Source of the DNA: Flavobacterium anhuiense
GTDB lineage: Bacteria > Bacteroidota > Bacteroidia > Flavobacteriales > Flavobacteriaceae
Assembly: GCF_900101855.1 (NCBI RefSeq)
Contig: NZ_FMVC01000001.1
Coordinates: forward strand, 922,911 to 986,910
Reading direction: 5' to 3'
Length of the DNA stretch: 64,000 nt
Shown: positions 28,300-38,324 of the stretch, piece by piece
How the letters are laid out: each line of letters starts with the position of its first letter
How positions within the stretch are numbered: the stretch's first letter is position 1
Program-made: the position numbers and the translations under genes
The notes under the pieces: generated by a model
The model's database searches: none
Seen by the model: the letters and a program-made list of their open reading frames with translations, nothing else
Told to the model about the DNA's origin: nothing

Positions 28300-28311
28300 A
28301 ATTTGAAAATC

Positions 28312-29892
28312 ATGAAAACATATATAAAATTATTTGCGCTTTCAAGCTTACTTACTTTAGGAGCTTGTTCGCAGGATTTCTTGGAAAACGAACCATATAC
28401 AGATAAAGTAACAGAGAATTTTTATAAAACACCTTCTGATGCTTTTGAAGGTCTTGTAGCAATTTACGATGTTTTACAGCGCGAGGCATACGGCGGACCT
28501 TTATTAATTAGTGAACAAGCTTCTGATGATTGCTTTGGGGGTTATGGTATTGCCGATGCTCAAACCGATATCGAATGGGATCGTTTCTTGTACGTTTCAG
28601 ACAAAGACATGAACAAAGATGTTTGGGCTAATGCTTATTTAGGAATTTATAGAGCTAATATTTTATTAGAAAATATCGGTAAAGTAAATTGGGGATCAGA
28701 TACAGCTTTGAAAACTCGTTACGAAGCTGAGGCACGTTTCTTAAGAGCACATTTCCATTTTACAGCGGCTAAAATGTTTGGAGATATTATTCCATTAGAT
28801 CATACAGTAACAACAAGTGAGTTCGAATTGCCAAGACAAGCTCCAGAAGTTACTTATGCTTTAATTGCAAAAGATTTGAAATTTGCAGCAGACAATCTTG
28901 GGCCGGAAAACTATTCGCAAGCAGGAAATGCTAATTACGGACGTATTACAAAATGGGCTGCAGAAGCTTATTTGGCTAGAACATTCTTATTCTATACAGG
29001 AACATATGGTAAAGCAGATTTAGCAGGTGTGGTTTCTAAAGCAGAAGCAACTGCTTACATTAACGACGCGGTTAATAACAGCGGACACGGTTTAGTGGCT
29101 GATTTTGCCAATCTTTGGTTAGCAGCTTCTTTCGAAAATTTTGCTGGAGAAGATAATACAGAAATGGTTTGGGCAGTTCGTTTTAACGGTTCAGGAAAAG
29201 GAAACTGGGATCTTCACGAAGGAAACCGTTTCCAAGTAAACATTGCGCCACGTGGAGGTTCAATCGGAAAGTATGCAACAGGATGGGGCGGAGCAACAGT
29301 GAATCCTAAGTTGGTAGATTCTTACGAAGCAGGTGATACTAGAAAAGCAGCTTCATTTATTGATTATGCAGGTGAAAATTTAAATTTTGATGCGCAAGCA
29401 AGAGAGCAGCGTCAGTACACAGGATATTCTTGGAAAAAATATTGCCCAATTACCAATGCAGCAGGAACAGCTGTTGTAGAAGCAAACGGAGGAAATTTCC
29501 AGATTGATAATTACCAAGATTATGCTATTATTCGTTTCTCAGATGTATTGCTAATGGCAGCTGAGTTGAATTTACAATCGAACCCAGCTTTAGCACAGGC
29601 AGATTATGATAGAGTACGTGATCGTGCTTTTAAAAATACTACTCACAGAAAAACAGTCAGTTTAGAGAACATCATGAAAGAGCGTCAGTTAGAATTAGCG
29701 CTTGAAGGACTTCGTTATTTTGACTTAATAAGACAAGGAATGACGGTTGCAAAAGCAGCTATTGATAACAACACTGGAGATTCTCAGTTTAATGTAACTT
29801 TTAGAACAGAGACTCAAGGTTGGTTTCCATTACCGCAATCGCAGATCATTCTTTCAAATGGTACAATAACTCAAAATCCAGGCTGGAATTAA
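28312..29892 (+). CDS. SusD/RagB-family glycan-binding lipoprotein
   Basis: Surface lid of the SusC transporter that captures glycans. It is 526 aa from the ATG at 28312; an in-frame TTG at 28303 is less likely. Lipoprotein signal LLTLGACSQDF. TPR-like helices (YLGIYRANILLENI ... RYEAEARFLRAHFHFTAAKMFGD) and the C-terminal RagB signature (VLLMAAELNLQ ... RDRAFKNTTHRKTV ... ERQLELALEGLRYFDLIRQG) are all present. Cotranscription with SusC and the next lipoprotein is expected from 12- and 15-nt spacings. Confidence 0.95.
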   Translation: MKTYIKLFALSSLLTLGACSQDFLENEPYTDKVTENFYKTPSDAFEGLVAIYDVLQREAYGGPLLISEQASDDCFGGYGIADAQTDIEWDRFLYVSDKDMNKDVWANAYLGIYRANILLENIGKVNWGSDTALKTRYEAEARFLRAHFHFTAAKMFGDIIPLDHTVTTSEFELPRQAPEVTYALIAKDLKFAADNLGPENYSQAGNANYGRITKWAAEAYLARTFLFYTGTYGKADLAGVVSKAEATAYINDAVNNSGHGLVADFANLWLAASFENFAGEDNTEMVWAVRFNGSGKGNWDLHEGNRFQVNIAPRGGSIGKYATGWGGATVNPKLVDSYEAGDTRKAASFIDYAGENLNFDAQAREQRQYTGYSWKKYCPITNAAGTAVVEANGGNFQIDNYQDYAIIRFSDVLLMAAELNLQSNPALAQADYDRVRDRAFKNTTHRKTVSLENIMKERQLELALEGLRYFDLIRQGMTVAKAAIDNNTGDSQFNVTFRTETQGWFPLPQSQIILSNGTITQNPGWN

Positions 29893-29907
29893 TTTAAACA
29901 AAAGACT

Positions 29908-30768
29908 ATGAAACGTATATTATATATTTTAATAGCAGCTGTTACAATGAGTTCGCTGTTATTTTCTTGCGAGGCAATCGAGGATCGCGAAAGCCTTCCA
30001 GCAGTTACTTTGACATCAGAAACACTTAAGTTTTCTGTAACGCAAGATGCTACAAATAAAAATCTTGTAAACTTTAAAAGTGATGATCCAACGGTAATTC
30101 CATTTTGGAAATATGTAGATGCATCGGGAAATGAACTGGGACATTCTAACAAAAGCAGTGATCAAGTGATTTTGCCTTTTGCAGGAAAATATACAATTTA
30201 CTATACCGCTTACACAAGAGGAGGTTCTGTAGAAGCTGCCCCTGTAACTGTAAACGTCCCTGAAAATGATGAAAGTTATTTTAGAGATCCAAAATGGCAA
30301 ATGTTAACCAATGGTGTTGACGGAAAAACTTGGGTTTTAGATTTTACAGATCCAGTGGGATGGGCAGGTTTAGATTATCCTTATAATCCAAAAGGTAGTG
30401 ACTATTGGAATTGGTTTCCAGATTATGCAAGTAACTCTTGGGTAATGACTAATAAAAACTGGGGAGAAATGTATTTTGATTTAAATGGAAATTACAATAC
30501 ATCTGTTACTCAAACAGCGATTGCAAACAGCAATCAAACTACGAAAAAAGGAACCTATTCATTTGATATTGCAAATAATAAATTAGTTTTTAATGGTGGG
30601 GTTCAAATGCTTTATGGTGGAGACTATTATGGTGACTGCAGCAACTGGATCAGTGTAAAAGTGGTTGAGCTTACGGCTACATCTTTAAGATTAGCAGTAG
30701 TGCGTGACCAGAGCAGAACTGGTGAAGGAGTCTGTTTAATTGTATTCCACTACAAGCCGAAATCGTAA
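29908..30768 (+). CDS. Surface glycan-binding-type lipoprotein (SusE/F-like position)
   Basis: A 286-aa lipoprotein (signal ...SSLLFSCEAIEDRE). An Ig/PKD-like domain spans about residues 35-115 (KYTIYYTAYTRGGSVEAAPVTV). A beta-sandwich region rich in Trp and Tyr follows (about 130-285: DYWNWFPDYASNSWVMTNKNWGE), as expected for aromatic sugar-binding platforms. It sits third in the locus, 15 nt after SusD, where surface glycan-binding proteins usually occur. Ligand not predictable. A stem with 11-bp arms lies downstream (30783-30831), possibly attenuating transcription before the enzyme genes. Confidence 0.75.
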   Translation: MKRILYILIAAVTMSSLLFSCEAIEDRESLPAVTLTSETLKFSVTQDATNKNLVNFKSDDPTVIPFWKYVDASGNELGHSNKSSDQVILPFAGKYTIYYTAYTRGGSVEAAPVTVNVPENDESYFRDPKWQMLTNGVDGKTWVLDFTDPVGWAGLDYPYNPKGSDYWNWFPDYASNSWVMTNKNWGEMYFDLNGNYNTSVTQTAIANSNQTTKKGTYSFDIANNKLVFNGGVQMLYGGDYYGDCSNWISVKVVELTATSLRLAVVRDQSRTGEGVCLIVFHYKPKS

Positions 30769-30782
30769 GTTAGTTAGTTTTG

Positions 30783-30831
30783 AAGTCTCAGTCCTAAAAG
30801 CATTTTGTAATGTTCTTTAAGACTGAGACTT
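30783..30831. repeat. Inverted repeat AAGTCTCAGTC ... GACTGAGACTT in the PUL
   Basis: Perfect 11-bp arms around a 27-nt loop, followed by TAAATTGTTTT. It could act as a weak terminator or attenuator between the SusCD module and the hydrolase genes. It also belongs to the CTGAGACT-type intergenic repeat family. Confidence 0.5.
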
Positions 30832-30906
30832 AAATTGTTTTAGGAAGAAATAAACGAAACCATTTTTTATTTCTATCTTCAAATTTCAAAAAAATAAAAA
30901 AGTACC

Positions 30907-33393
30907 ATGCATATTAGAAAAAACATAAAAAATATAAGTTTATGGGCAGTTGCAGCTGGAGTTTTTTTTCTGAATTCCTGCACTAAAAAACAAGATGCAT
31001 TTGTAAACCGAAAAGTTTCTTTTAATGCAGATTGGAGCTTTCATCTTAATGACAGCATTATTGATAAAGATACTATTGGAACTTCTACCAAATGGAGAAC
31101 TCTTGATGTTCCGCACGACTGGAGCATCGAAGGAAAATTTGATGAAAAAAGCCCTGCAGGTTATGGCGGTGGATCGCTTACTGGAGGTTTAGGCTGGTAC
31201 AAAAAAACATTCAAAGTTGCTGCAGAAGACAGCACAAAAATAACTTCAATCACTTTTGATGGCGTTTACAGAAACAGTGAAGTTTGGATAAACGGACATT
31301 ATCTAGGAAAACGTTCAAATGGATATATTGGTTTTCAATATGAAATTACTCCATACTTAAATTACGGAGACAAAAACAACGAAATAATTGTTAAGGTTGA
31401 CAATTCAAAACAACCCAATTCTCGCTGGTATTCGGGTTCAGGAATTTTTAGAAATGTCTGGATCGAAACAACAGACAAACTTCACGTAGGACAATGGGGA
31501 ACTTACATTACAACTCCAAAAGTTACGGCTGAAAAAGCTTCGGTAAGCATTGAAACTACAATTAAAAATCAATACAAAGAAAGCAAGAAAGCAACGGTAA
31601 CGACCACTATTTTTAAAGAAGATAAAAAAGTAACATCGGTTACTCAAGATATAACCATCAATGCCAACGATAATCAAATTCTGAATCAATCTGCAGAAGT
31701 TGAAAATCCGATTTTATGGTCAGTTGAAAATCCGGAATTGTATACCGCAGTTACAGAAATTTTAGTTGACGATAAAGTTGTAGATCAATACAAAACCTCT
31801 TTCGGAATCAGAGATTTTAAATTCGATTTGAACAAAGGTTTTATTCTGAATGGAAAACAAGTCAAAATAAAAGGGGTTTGCATGCACCATGATTTAGGGC
31901 CGTTAGGTTCTGCAATCAATACGCGCGCTATTGAACGTCAGTTGGAAATCCTGAAAGAAATGGGTGTAAACGGAATCAGAACTTCGCACAATCCACCCGC
32001 TCCTGAACTTTTAGATTTATGCGATAAAATGGGTTTTATCGTAATGGATGAAGCTTTCGATATGTGGAAACAAAATAAAACCAAATATGATTATGCTAAT
32101 GATTGGGACAAATGGCATAAAAAAGATTTGGTAGATCAATTGCGCCGTGACAGAAATCATCCAAGCATCTTTATGTGGAGTATTGGAAACGAAATTCCAG
32201 AACAATGGAATGAAAAAGGTATCGAGATTGCAAAAGAATTAGCCACAATTACACGTCAATACGATAAAACGCGTCCGCTTACAGCTGGAATGAATCCACC
32301 TGTAAATATGAATATTGATGCTGTGACTTTACAATTTGAGAAAAAAGATGTTTCGATTAATCCGCTTGCTGGATCTGGAGTTTTAGATTTAATCGGATAC
32401 AATTATGCGCACCAGACATTTGAACATCATCTAAAGAACTTCCCAAAAACTCCTTTCATTGCAACTGAAACTACTTCAGGTTTACAGACAAGAGGTTATT
32501 ATGACGCTGTTTCAGATACAATAAAAAAATGGCCAATAAGATGGGATCTTAAATTTACGGAAGGAAATCCTGGAAATACGGTTTCGGCTTACGATCAGGT
32601 ACAGACGCCTTGGGGATCTACGCACGAAGCAACTTGGAAAATCATTAAAAAACATGATTTCTTGGCTGGAATGTACGTTTGGACAGGTTTCGATTACATT
32701 GGAGAACCAACTCCATACGAATGGCCATCGGTAAGTTCGTATTTCGGAATTGTAGATTTAGCTGGTTTTCCGAAAGACGTGTATTATATGTACCAAAGCG
32801 AATGGACAGATAAAACGGTTCTTCATATTTTCCCGCATTGGAACTGGAAAGCAGGACAAACTGTCGACGTTTGGGCATACTACAATAATGCAGATGAAGT
32901 GGAACTTTTCGTAAACGGAAAATCAGTTGGAAAACGAAGTAAAAAAGGAGATGATTTGCACGTAATGTGGAGAATTCCTTTTGAAGCGGGAACTTTAAAA
33001 GTCATTTCTCGTAAAGATGGAAAAGTAGTTTTAGAAAAAGAAATTAAAACCGCTGGAAATCCTTCGCAATTAAAATTAACTGCGGACAGAAGTACCATAA
33101 AAGCAGATAAAAAAGATTTGTCATTTATCACAGTTGATATTTTAGATGCTAATGGAACGATAGCTCCAAATGCTAATAACGAAATTAATTTCTCTTTAAA
33201 AGGAAACGGAAAAATTGTAGGTGTTTGCAGCGGAGATCCAGTTAGCCACGAATCGTACAAAGGAAATAAACATACCGCTTTGGCTGGAAAATGTTTGGTG
33301 ATTGTTCAATCGGGGGATAAATCAGGAAGATTAGAATTAACCGCTAAAGCGAATGGACTAAAACAATCGACAATTGTAATTACGACAGAATAA
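30907..33393 (+). CDS. Glycoside hydrolase family 2, beta-galactosidase-like lipoprotein
   Basis: An 828-aa exo-beta-glycosidase with a lipoprotein-type N-terminus (AAGVFFLNSCTKKQ). The GH2 sugar-binding domain is at about 35-200 (VPHDWSIEGKF, GGLGWYKKTF, YRNSEVWINGHYLGKRSNGY). An Ig-like domain spans about 205-310. The TIM barrel has GVCMHHDLGPLGSA, the acid/base in WSIGNEIPE, and the nucleophile Glu in FIATETTSG. A DUF4982-like module follows (HWNWKAGQTVDVWAYYNN) and then an invasin/Ig-like end. Likely removes terminal beta-galactosyl (or related) residues. Periplasmic or surface-anchored. Confidence 0.9.
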   Translation: MHIRKNIKNISLWAVAAGVFFLNSCTKKQDAFVNRKVSFNADWSFHLNDSIIDKDTIGTSTKWRTLDVPHDWSIEGKFDEKSPAGYGGGSLTGGLGWYKKTFKVAAEDSTKITSITFDGVYRNSEVWINGHYLGKRSNGYIGFQYEITPYLNYGDKNNEIIVKVDNSKQPNSRWYSGSGIFRNVWIETTDKLHVGQWGTYITTPKVTAEKASVSIETTIKNQYKESKKATVTTTIFKEDKKVTSVTQDITINANDNQILNQSAEVENPILWSVENPELYTAVTEILVDDKVVDQYKTSFGIRDFKFDLNKGFILNGKQVKIKGVCMHHDLGPLGSAINTRAIERQLEILKEMGVNGIRTSHNPPAPELLDLCDKMGFIVMDEAFDMWKQNKTKYDYANDWDKWHKKDLVDQLRRDRNHPSIFMWSIGNEIPEQWNEKGIEIAKELATITRQYDKTRPLTAGMNPPVNMNIDAVTLQFEKKDVSINPLAGSGVLDLIGYNYAHQTFEHHLKNFPKTPFIATETTSGLQTRGYYDAVSDTIKKWPIRWDLKFTEGNPGNTVSAYDQVQTPWGSTHEATWKIIKKHDFLAGMYVWTGFDYIGEPTPYEWPSVSSYFGIVDLAGFPKDVYYMYQSEWTDKTVLHIFPHWNWKAGQTVDVWAYYNNADEVELFVNGKSVGKRSKKGDDLHVMWRIPFEAGTLKVISRKDGKVVLEKEIKTAGNPSQLKLTADRSTIKADKKDLSFITVDILDANGTIAPNANNEINFSLKGNGKIVGVCSGDPVSHESYKGNKHTALAGKCLVIVQSGDKSGRLELTAKANGLKQSTIVITTE

Positions 33394-33410
33394 AGTAAAA
33401 TACGTTAAAA

Positions 33411-33552
33411 TTTAAACACATAGAAACATAGATTTTTTGTTTGTAAAAAAGAAAATTAAAAGAAACTAGTTTCTAACACATAGCTATGTGAGTTTAAACA
33501 AGTGAAACGCCTTTTTAAAGACTCCGATAAGCTATGATTCTATGTGTTTAAA
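33411..33552. repeat. Inverted-repeat-ended element, copy A
   Basis: The ends TTTAAACACATAGAAACATAG (33411-33431) and 33532-33552 are reverse complements at 20 of 21 positions. Inside are two perfect 14-bp palindromes, AGAAACTAGTTTCT (33461-33474) and CACATAGCTATGTG (33477-33490). No ORF. Related copies lie at 36070-36215 and 40038-40122. Confidence 0.85.
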
Positions 33553-33587
33553 AGATTTTAAGATATATAAAGAAATAAAACTAACTC

Positions 33588-35987
33588 ATGAAAAACTCAA
33601 AACTAACTGCATTATTTTCTGCTCTTATGTTTGGATTTTTAGCAGTTCTAAATGCTAATGCTCAAATCCAAAATGCAGATGTACTGAATGCTCCAATAGA
33701 TATCAGTAAAGATTTTCAGAACTATCTGAATACTTTTTATTTCGCAGACGAATTGGCTTCTTTTGATCCTGCAACGGGAAAAGGAACCATCAAATATTTG
33801 AGATACAATTATAAAACACGTCAGGCTTTCAACAATATGATGATGAAACCAGATGTAGAAAAAGCAAACGAATTCCCAACAACAGAATATGCAGAATCTC
33901 CTGTTTTGCCATTCGAAATTCAGTTTGTTTCAGCTAGAACCCTTCGTATCAAAACGACTTCTGGTCCTCAATTTCATCCACAAAAGGAATCTTTAATGTT
34001 GGTTGATGGCGTTGCGCCAAATCATCCAGAATTATGGAAATATACTAAAATAGAAGGTGGTCATAGCTACACAAGCAAACACGGAAAAGTTGAAATTTTG
34101 ACAAAACCTTGGCACGTAAAAATCTACGATGAAAAAGGAAAATTATTGACAAGTACGCTTCACGATACTGACTTTAAAAACACCTATACGCCGACACTTC
34201 CGTTTTCTTATGTTCGCAGAAACAGCGATTATTCTAGAAGTATGGGCGCGGCTTTCAGTTTAGAACCAGACGAAAAAATATTTGGCTGCGGAGAATCATT
34301 CACACAATTCAATAAACGTGGTTCGAAAGTAGTTTTATGGACAGATGATGCGAACGGAATCCAAAATGAAACCATGTATAAACCAATTCCGTTTTACATG
34401 AGCAGCCGTGGTTATGGCGTTTTCATGCATCATTCAACACCAATTACAGTTGACTTCGGAAAATATTTTTCAAGTGCCAACGAAATGTACATCGGAGACG
34501 ACGAAGCCGATTTATTTTTCTTCATCGGAGAACCAAAAGACATCTTAGATCAATACACGAATCTGACAGGAAAAGCTGCCATGCCGCCACTTTGGTCATT
34601 TGGTTTTTGGATGAGCCGTATTACGTATTTCTCAGAAAAAGAAGGACGCGATGTTGCACGAGATTTACGTAAATACAAAATCCCAACAGATGTGATTCAC
34701 TTTGATACTGGCTGGTTTGATGTAGATTGGAGAAACAATTACGAGTTTGCAAAATCTCGTTTCCCGGATGCTGTAAAAATGATGTCTGATTTAAAAAAAG
34801 ATGGTTTCCAAGTTTGTCTTTGGCAGTTGCCTTATTTCACGCCAAAGAATACTTTGTTTCCAGAAATTATGGATAAAAACTTGGCCGTAAGAGATAGAAA
34901 AGGAAATCTTCCTTATGAAGATGCTGTTTTAGACTTCTCGAATCCAGAAACTATTTCTTGGTACCAAGGGAAATTGAAAAAGTTATTTGATGATGGAGTA
35001 GCGGTTTTCAAAGTAGATTTTGGGGAAGCAGCTCCGCCAGACGGAATTTACCATTCAGGAAGAACGGGTTTCTATGAACACAATTTATACCCGTTGAGAT
35101 ATAACAAAGCAGTTGCTGAAATTACTCAAAAAGAAAAAGGGTACACTTTGATCTGGGCGAGAAGTACTTGGGCAGGAAGTCAGCGTTATCCTTTGCATTG
35201 GGGAGGAGATTCTGAAACTACAAATGGCGCGATGTCGGCAGAATTACGCGGCGGACTTTCATTAGGTCTTAGCGGATTCAGTTTCTGGAGTCATGATGTT
35301 GGAGGTTTCGCAACTAAATCTCCTGAGAATATTTACCGAAGATGGACACCATTCGGAATGTTTACTTCACACGTAAGAAGCCACGGAGAGCCGCCTCGTG
35401 AACCTTGGTTGTACAGCAAAGATTTCTTAGAAGGATTTAGAAAAGCAGATAATATGCGTTACGAATTAATGCCATATATCTACGCTCAAGCAAAAGAAAG
35501 TTCTCAAAAAGGTTTACCAATGATGCGTGCTCTTTTTGTAGAATATCCAAATGATCCAGGAGCTTGGTTAGTTGATAATCAATATTTATTTGGAGCAAGC
35601 ATGTTGGTTGCACCGCTTTTTGAAGAAGTTGAAGAAAGAGACGTTTACCTTCCAGAAGGAACTTGGATTGATTACCAAACTAAAAAAGTGTATCAATCAG
35701 GCTGGCATAAAATCAAAGCAGGCGAAGTGCCAATCGTAGTTTTAGTAAAAGATGGAACAGCGATTCCGCACATTGGTTTGGCGCAGTCAACCAAAGATAT
35801 GGATTGGAGCAAATTGACATTAAAAGTGTATGCAAGCGACAAAACCACTTCGGCAACAGCCAAAGTATTTTTACCGGAAGGTGATGCGGTAAAAGAAATA
35901 AAAGTGAACAAAAGCGGAAATAATTTTGATGTAACAGCAAATCCATTAAACGGAAAAACCACTTTCAAAACAGAGTGGGCAAAATAA
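33588..35987 (+). CDS. Glycoside hydrolase family 31, alpha-xylosidase-like
   Basis: A 799-aa exported enzyme (signal MFGFLAVLNANAQ). The N-terminal beta-sandwich spans about residues 60-300 (EKIFGCGESFTQFNKRG). The TIM barrel has WMSRITYFSEKEGRDV, the nucleophile block FKVDFGEAAPPD and WARSTWAGSQRYPLHWGGD. The GGLSLGLSGFSFWSHDVGGF and RSHGEPPREPW stretches are closer to alpha-xylosidases of the YicI type than to plain alpha-glucosidases. A C-terminal beta domain follows. The likely job is removing alpha-linked xylose (xyloglucan side chains) or glucose; the exact linkage needs assay. Confidence 0.88.
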   Translation: MKNSKLTALFSALMFGFLAVLNANAQIQNADVLNAPIDISKDFQNYLNTFYFADELASFDPATGKGTIKYLRYNYKTRQAFNNMMMKPDVEKANEFPTTEYAESPVLPFEIQFVSARTLRIKTTSGPQFHPQKESLMLVDGVAPNHPELWKYTKIEGGHSYTSKHGKVEILTKPWHVKIYDEKGKLLTSTLHDTDFKNTYTPTLPFSYVRRNSDYSRSMGAAFSLEPDEKIFGCGESFTQFNKRGSKVVLWTDDANGIQNETMYKPIPFYMSSRGYGVFMHHSTPITVDFGKYFSSANEMYIGDDEADLFFFIGEPKDILDQYTNLTGKAAMPPLWSFGFWMSRITYFSEKEGRDVARDLRKYKIPTDVIHFDTGWFDVDWRNNYEFAKSRFPDAVKMMSDLKKDGFQVCLWQLPYFTPKNTLFPEIMDKNLAVRDRKGNLPYEDAVLDFSNPETISWYQGKLKKLFDDGVAVFKVDFGEAAPPDGIYHSGRTGFYEHNLYPLRYNKAVAEITQKEKGYTLIWARSTWAGSQRYPLHWGGDSETTNGAMSAELRGGLSLGLSGFSFWSHDVGGFATKSPENIYRRWTPFGMFTSHVRSHGEPPREPWLYSKDFLEGFRKADNMRYELMPYIYAQAKESSQKGLPMMRALFVEYPNDPGAWLVDNQYLFGASMLVAPLFEEVEERDVYLPEGTWIDYQTKKVYQSGWHKIKAGEVPIVVLVKDGTAIPHIGLAQSTKDMDWSKLTLKVYASDKTTSATAKVFLPEGDAVKEIKVNKSGNNFDVTANPLNGKTTFKTEWAK

Positions 35988-35997
35988 AAAAGTTAAA

Positions 35998-36053
35998 CAC
36001 AAATTGCACCAATTTTCACGAATTGAATTTGTGATAATTTGCGGAATTTGTGG
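35998..36053. repeat. Palindromic CACAAATTGCAC element, left copy
   Basis: An imperfect roughly 56-bp palindrome with CACAAATTGCACC at the left and GCGGAATTTGTGG at the right. It resembles the element at 36222-36278, and the two flank repeat copy B. Confidence 0.65.
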
Positions 36054-36069
36054 TAAAAAAATAAAACTA

Positions 36070-36215
36070 TTTAAACACATAGAAACATAGGTTTGTTTGC
36101 GAATAAAAGAAGTTGGAAAGAAACTAGTTTCTCACACATAGAAGCTATGTGAATTTAAACAAGTCAAACGCCTCTTTTTAAAGATTCCAATAAGCTATGA
36201 TTCTATGTGTTAAAA
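36070..36215. repeat. Inverted-repeat-ended element, copy B
   Basis: Same ends and body as copy A (TTTAAACACATAGAAACATAG at left, CTATGATTCTATGTGTTAAAA at right). The inner palindromes have begun to decay (GAAACTAGTTTC, CACATAGAAGCTATGTG). Confidence 0.85.
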
Positions 36216-36221
36216 AATAAA

Positions 36222-36278
36222 CCACAAATTGCACAAATTATCACAAATTCAATTCGTGTTAATTCGTGCAATTAGTGG
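36222..36278. repeat. Palindromic CACAAATTGCAC element, right copy
   Basis: CCACAAATTGCACAAATTA at the left pairs with TAATTCGTGCAATTAGTGG at the right with few mismatches. It ends 23 nt before the GH97 ATG. Confidence 0.65.
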
Positions 36279-36301
36279 CAAAAAATATAATTCCAAAAAA
36301 C

Positions 36302-38308
36302 ATGAAAAACTATCTAATTTTCCCAGTCGTACTGTTTTCAATAGCAGTTGGCTACAGTCAAAAAACGAAGAACGTTTACGAATTGGCATCGCCAAACGGA
36401 AAAAACAAAATCAAATTTGAGCTTGTAAAAAACGCTCCAAAATACGCCGTTTCTCACGGAAAAACAGAAGTGATTTCTCCGTCTGATATGGGATTTGTAT
36501 TGAAAGGAAATGAAGACTTAAGTTCAAATTTCGAAATCAAAGGAGCCAAAACTTCGACTTTTGATGAAACTTGGGAACAAGTTTGGGGAGAAAAGAAAAA
36601 CATCAGAAACCACTACAATCAATTAGTTGTTGATTTACAGCAAAAAACTGGAAACAAAAGAAAACTTCAGATTCAGTTTCGTGCTTTTGATGACGGAGTG
36701 GCTTTTAGATATGTTTATCCAAAACAAAATGTAAAAGACAGCATTTTCATCATGGATGAAAAAACGACTTTCAACTTAAAAGAAGACGGAAAAGCGTGGT
36801 GGATTCCAGCCAATAGAGAAAACCGTGACGAATATCTTTTCAAAGATGCTCCAGTAAGTACACTTGATACGGTTTTAACTCCATTAACAATCGAAAGCAA
36901 AAGCGGATTAGCTTTAAGTTTCCACGAAGCAAACTTGTATGATTTTGCAAGCATGACTTTGGTCAACACAAAGGGAACAGAATTAAAATCAGATTTAGTG
37001 CCTTGGGCAGATGGCGTAAAAGTTCGTGTGAAAGATTCGTTTACTTCTTCTTGGAGAACTATTCAAATTGGAGAAAATCCAGGAGAATTAATTACTTCTT
37101 ATTTGGTTTTAAACTTAAACGAACCAAATAAATTAAAAAACACAAACAGCTATTTCAAGCCTTATAAATATTTAGGAATTTGGTGGGGAATGCACATTGG
37201 GAAATATACTTTCTGGGAAAGCGACAAACAAGGTGCGACAACCAAACATGCTGAAGAATATATTGATTTTACAGCAAAAGAAGGTTTTCACCATTTATTA
37301 ATCGAAGGATGGAATAAAGGATGGACGCCGGGTTGGTATGAAAACCGTATGCACATGTTCAGCTTCACGAAAAGCGCAGACAATTTCGACTTAGAAAAAG
37401 TGGTTGAATACGGAAAGAAAAAGAATATCGAATTAATCGGTTATCACGAAACAGGTTCGAACTTAATTAACTACTTAAAAGAAGTTGACGAAGGTTTTGC
37501 CTTATACAAAAAGCTAGGTATTCATACCGTGAAAATCGGTCATGTTGGTTCTAAATTGAATATGAAACAAATGCACTTTGGACAGTTTGGTGTAAACTAT
37601 TTCAGATACATTTTAGAAAAAGCAGCGCAATACGATTTAGCGGTTTTATACCACGAATCGATTAAAGATACTGGAGAAAGAAGAACTTATCCGAACATGG
37701 TTTCGAGAGAAGCAGCGCGCGGACAAGAGTATAACGCTTGGAGTGAAGGAAATCCGCCAAATCATTTAAGTATTATTCCATTTACAAGATTACTTTCTGG
37801 ACCAATGGATTTCACTCCTGGAATTTTCGATGTTGAGGTAAAACAAGGCTATCCAGGAAAAAGAATTCAGGGAACTGTGGGGCAGCAATTGGCATTGTAC
37901 GTTACGATTTATTCTCCGATTCAAATGCTGGCAGATCTTCCTGAAAACTACGAAGGGAAACCAGCTTTGCAATTCCTAAAAGATGTTCCAACAGATTGGG
38001 AAGACACTAAAATCTTAGAAGGAAAAATTGGTGAATACATCACAACAGCAAGAAAAGACAGAAATAGCGCCGACTGGTATCTAGGAACTTTGACCAATGA
38101 AAAACCAAGAAATGTAGAAGTTTCATTATCATTCTTAGATCCAAATGCAACATACGAAGCACAAATTTATGTGGATGCCGAAGGAACAGATCAAACACAT
38201 AATCCGGAAGCAGTGGCAATTTCGAAGAAAACCGTAAAAGCTTCAGATAAATTACAATTGAAATTAGGCGGTGCAGGTGGTGGAGCTGTTAGATTCAAAA
38301 AAATATAA
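36302..38308 (+). CDS. Glycoside hydrolase family 97 (SusB-like)
   Basis: A 668-aa exported enzyme. The ATG at 36302 is chosen because it opens a signal peptide (MKNYLIFPVVLFSIAVGYSQ); an upstream GTG would start inside a repeat. An N-terminal beta-sandwich (about 25-270) precedes the TIM barrel (about 280-560). Motifs match the inverting SusB-type subgroup: IGYHETGSN, YHESIKDTGERRTYPN and ARGQEYNAW hold the expected Glu residues, and a glycine-type VKIGHVG stands where retaining members have an Asp nucleophile. Predicted exo-alpha-glucosidase or related, periplasmic. Confidence 0.88.
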   Translation: MKNYLIFPVVLFSIAVGYSQKTKNVYELASPNGKNKIKFELVKNAPKYAVSHGKTEVISPSDMGFVLKGNEDLSSNFEIKGAKTSTFDETWEQVWGEKKNIRNHYNQLVVDLQQKTGNKRKLQIQFRAFDDGVAFRYVYPKQNVKDSIFIMDEKTTFNLKEDGKAWWIPANRENRDEYLFKDAPVSTLDTVLTPLTIESKSGLALSFHEANLYDFASMTLVNTKGTELKSDLVPWADGVKVRVKDSFTSSWRTIQIGENPGELITSYLVLNLNEPNKLKNTNSYFKPYKYLGIWWGMHIGKYTFWESDKQGATTKHAEEYIDFTAKEGFHHLLIEGWNKGWTPGWYENRMHMFSFTKSADNFDLEKVVEYGKKKNIELIGYHETGSNLINYLKEVDEGFALYKKLGIHTVKIGHVGSKLNMKQMHFGQFGVNYFRYILEKAAQYDLAVLYHESIKDTGERRTYPNMVSREAARGQEYNAWSEGNPPNHLSIIPFTRLLSGPMDFTPGIFDVEVKQGYPGKRIQGTVGQQLALYVTIYSPIQMLADLPENYEGKPALQFLKDVPTDWEDTKILEGKIGEYITTARKDRNSADWYLGTLTNEKPRNVEVSLSFLDPNATYEAQIYVDAEGTDQTHNPEAVAISKKTVKASDKLQLKLGGAGGGAVRFKKI

Positions 38309-38324
38309 TTATTGGTTTTAATAT

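Noticed and set aside
36229..36301. Upstream in-frame GTG and other starts for the GH97 gene
   Set aside because: They lie inside a palindromic repeat; the ATG at 36302 opens a proper signal peptide.
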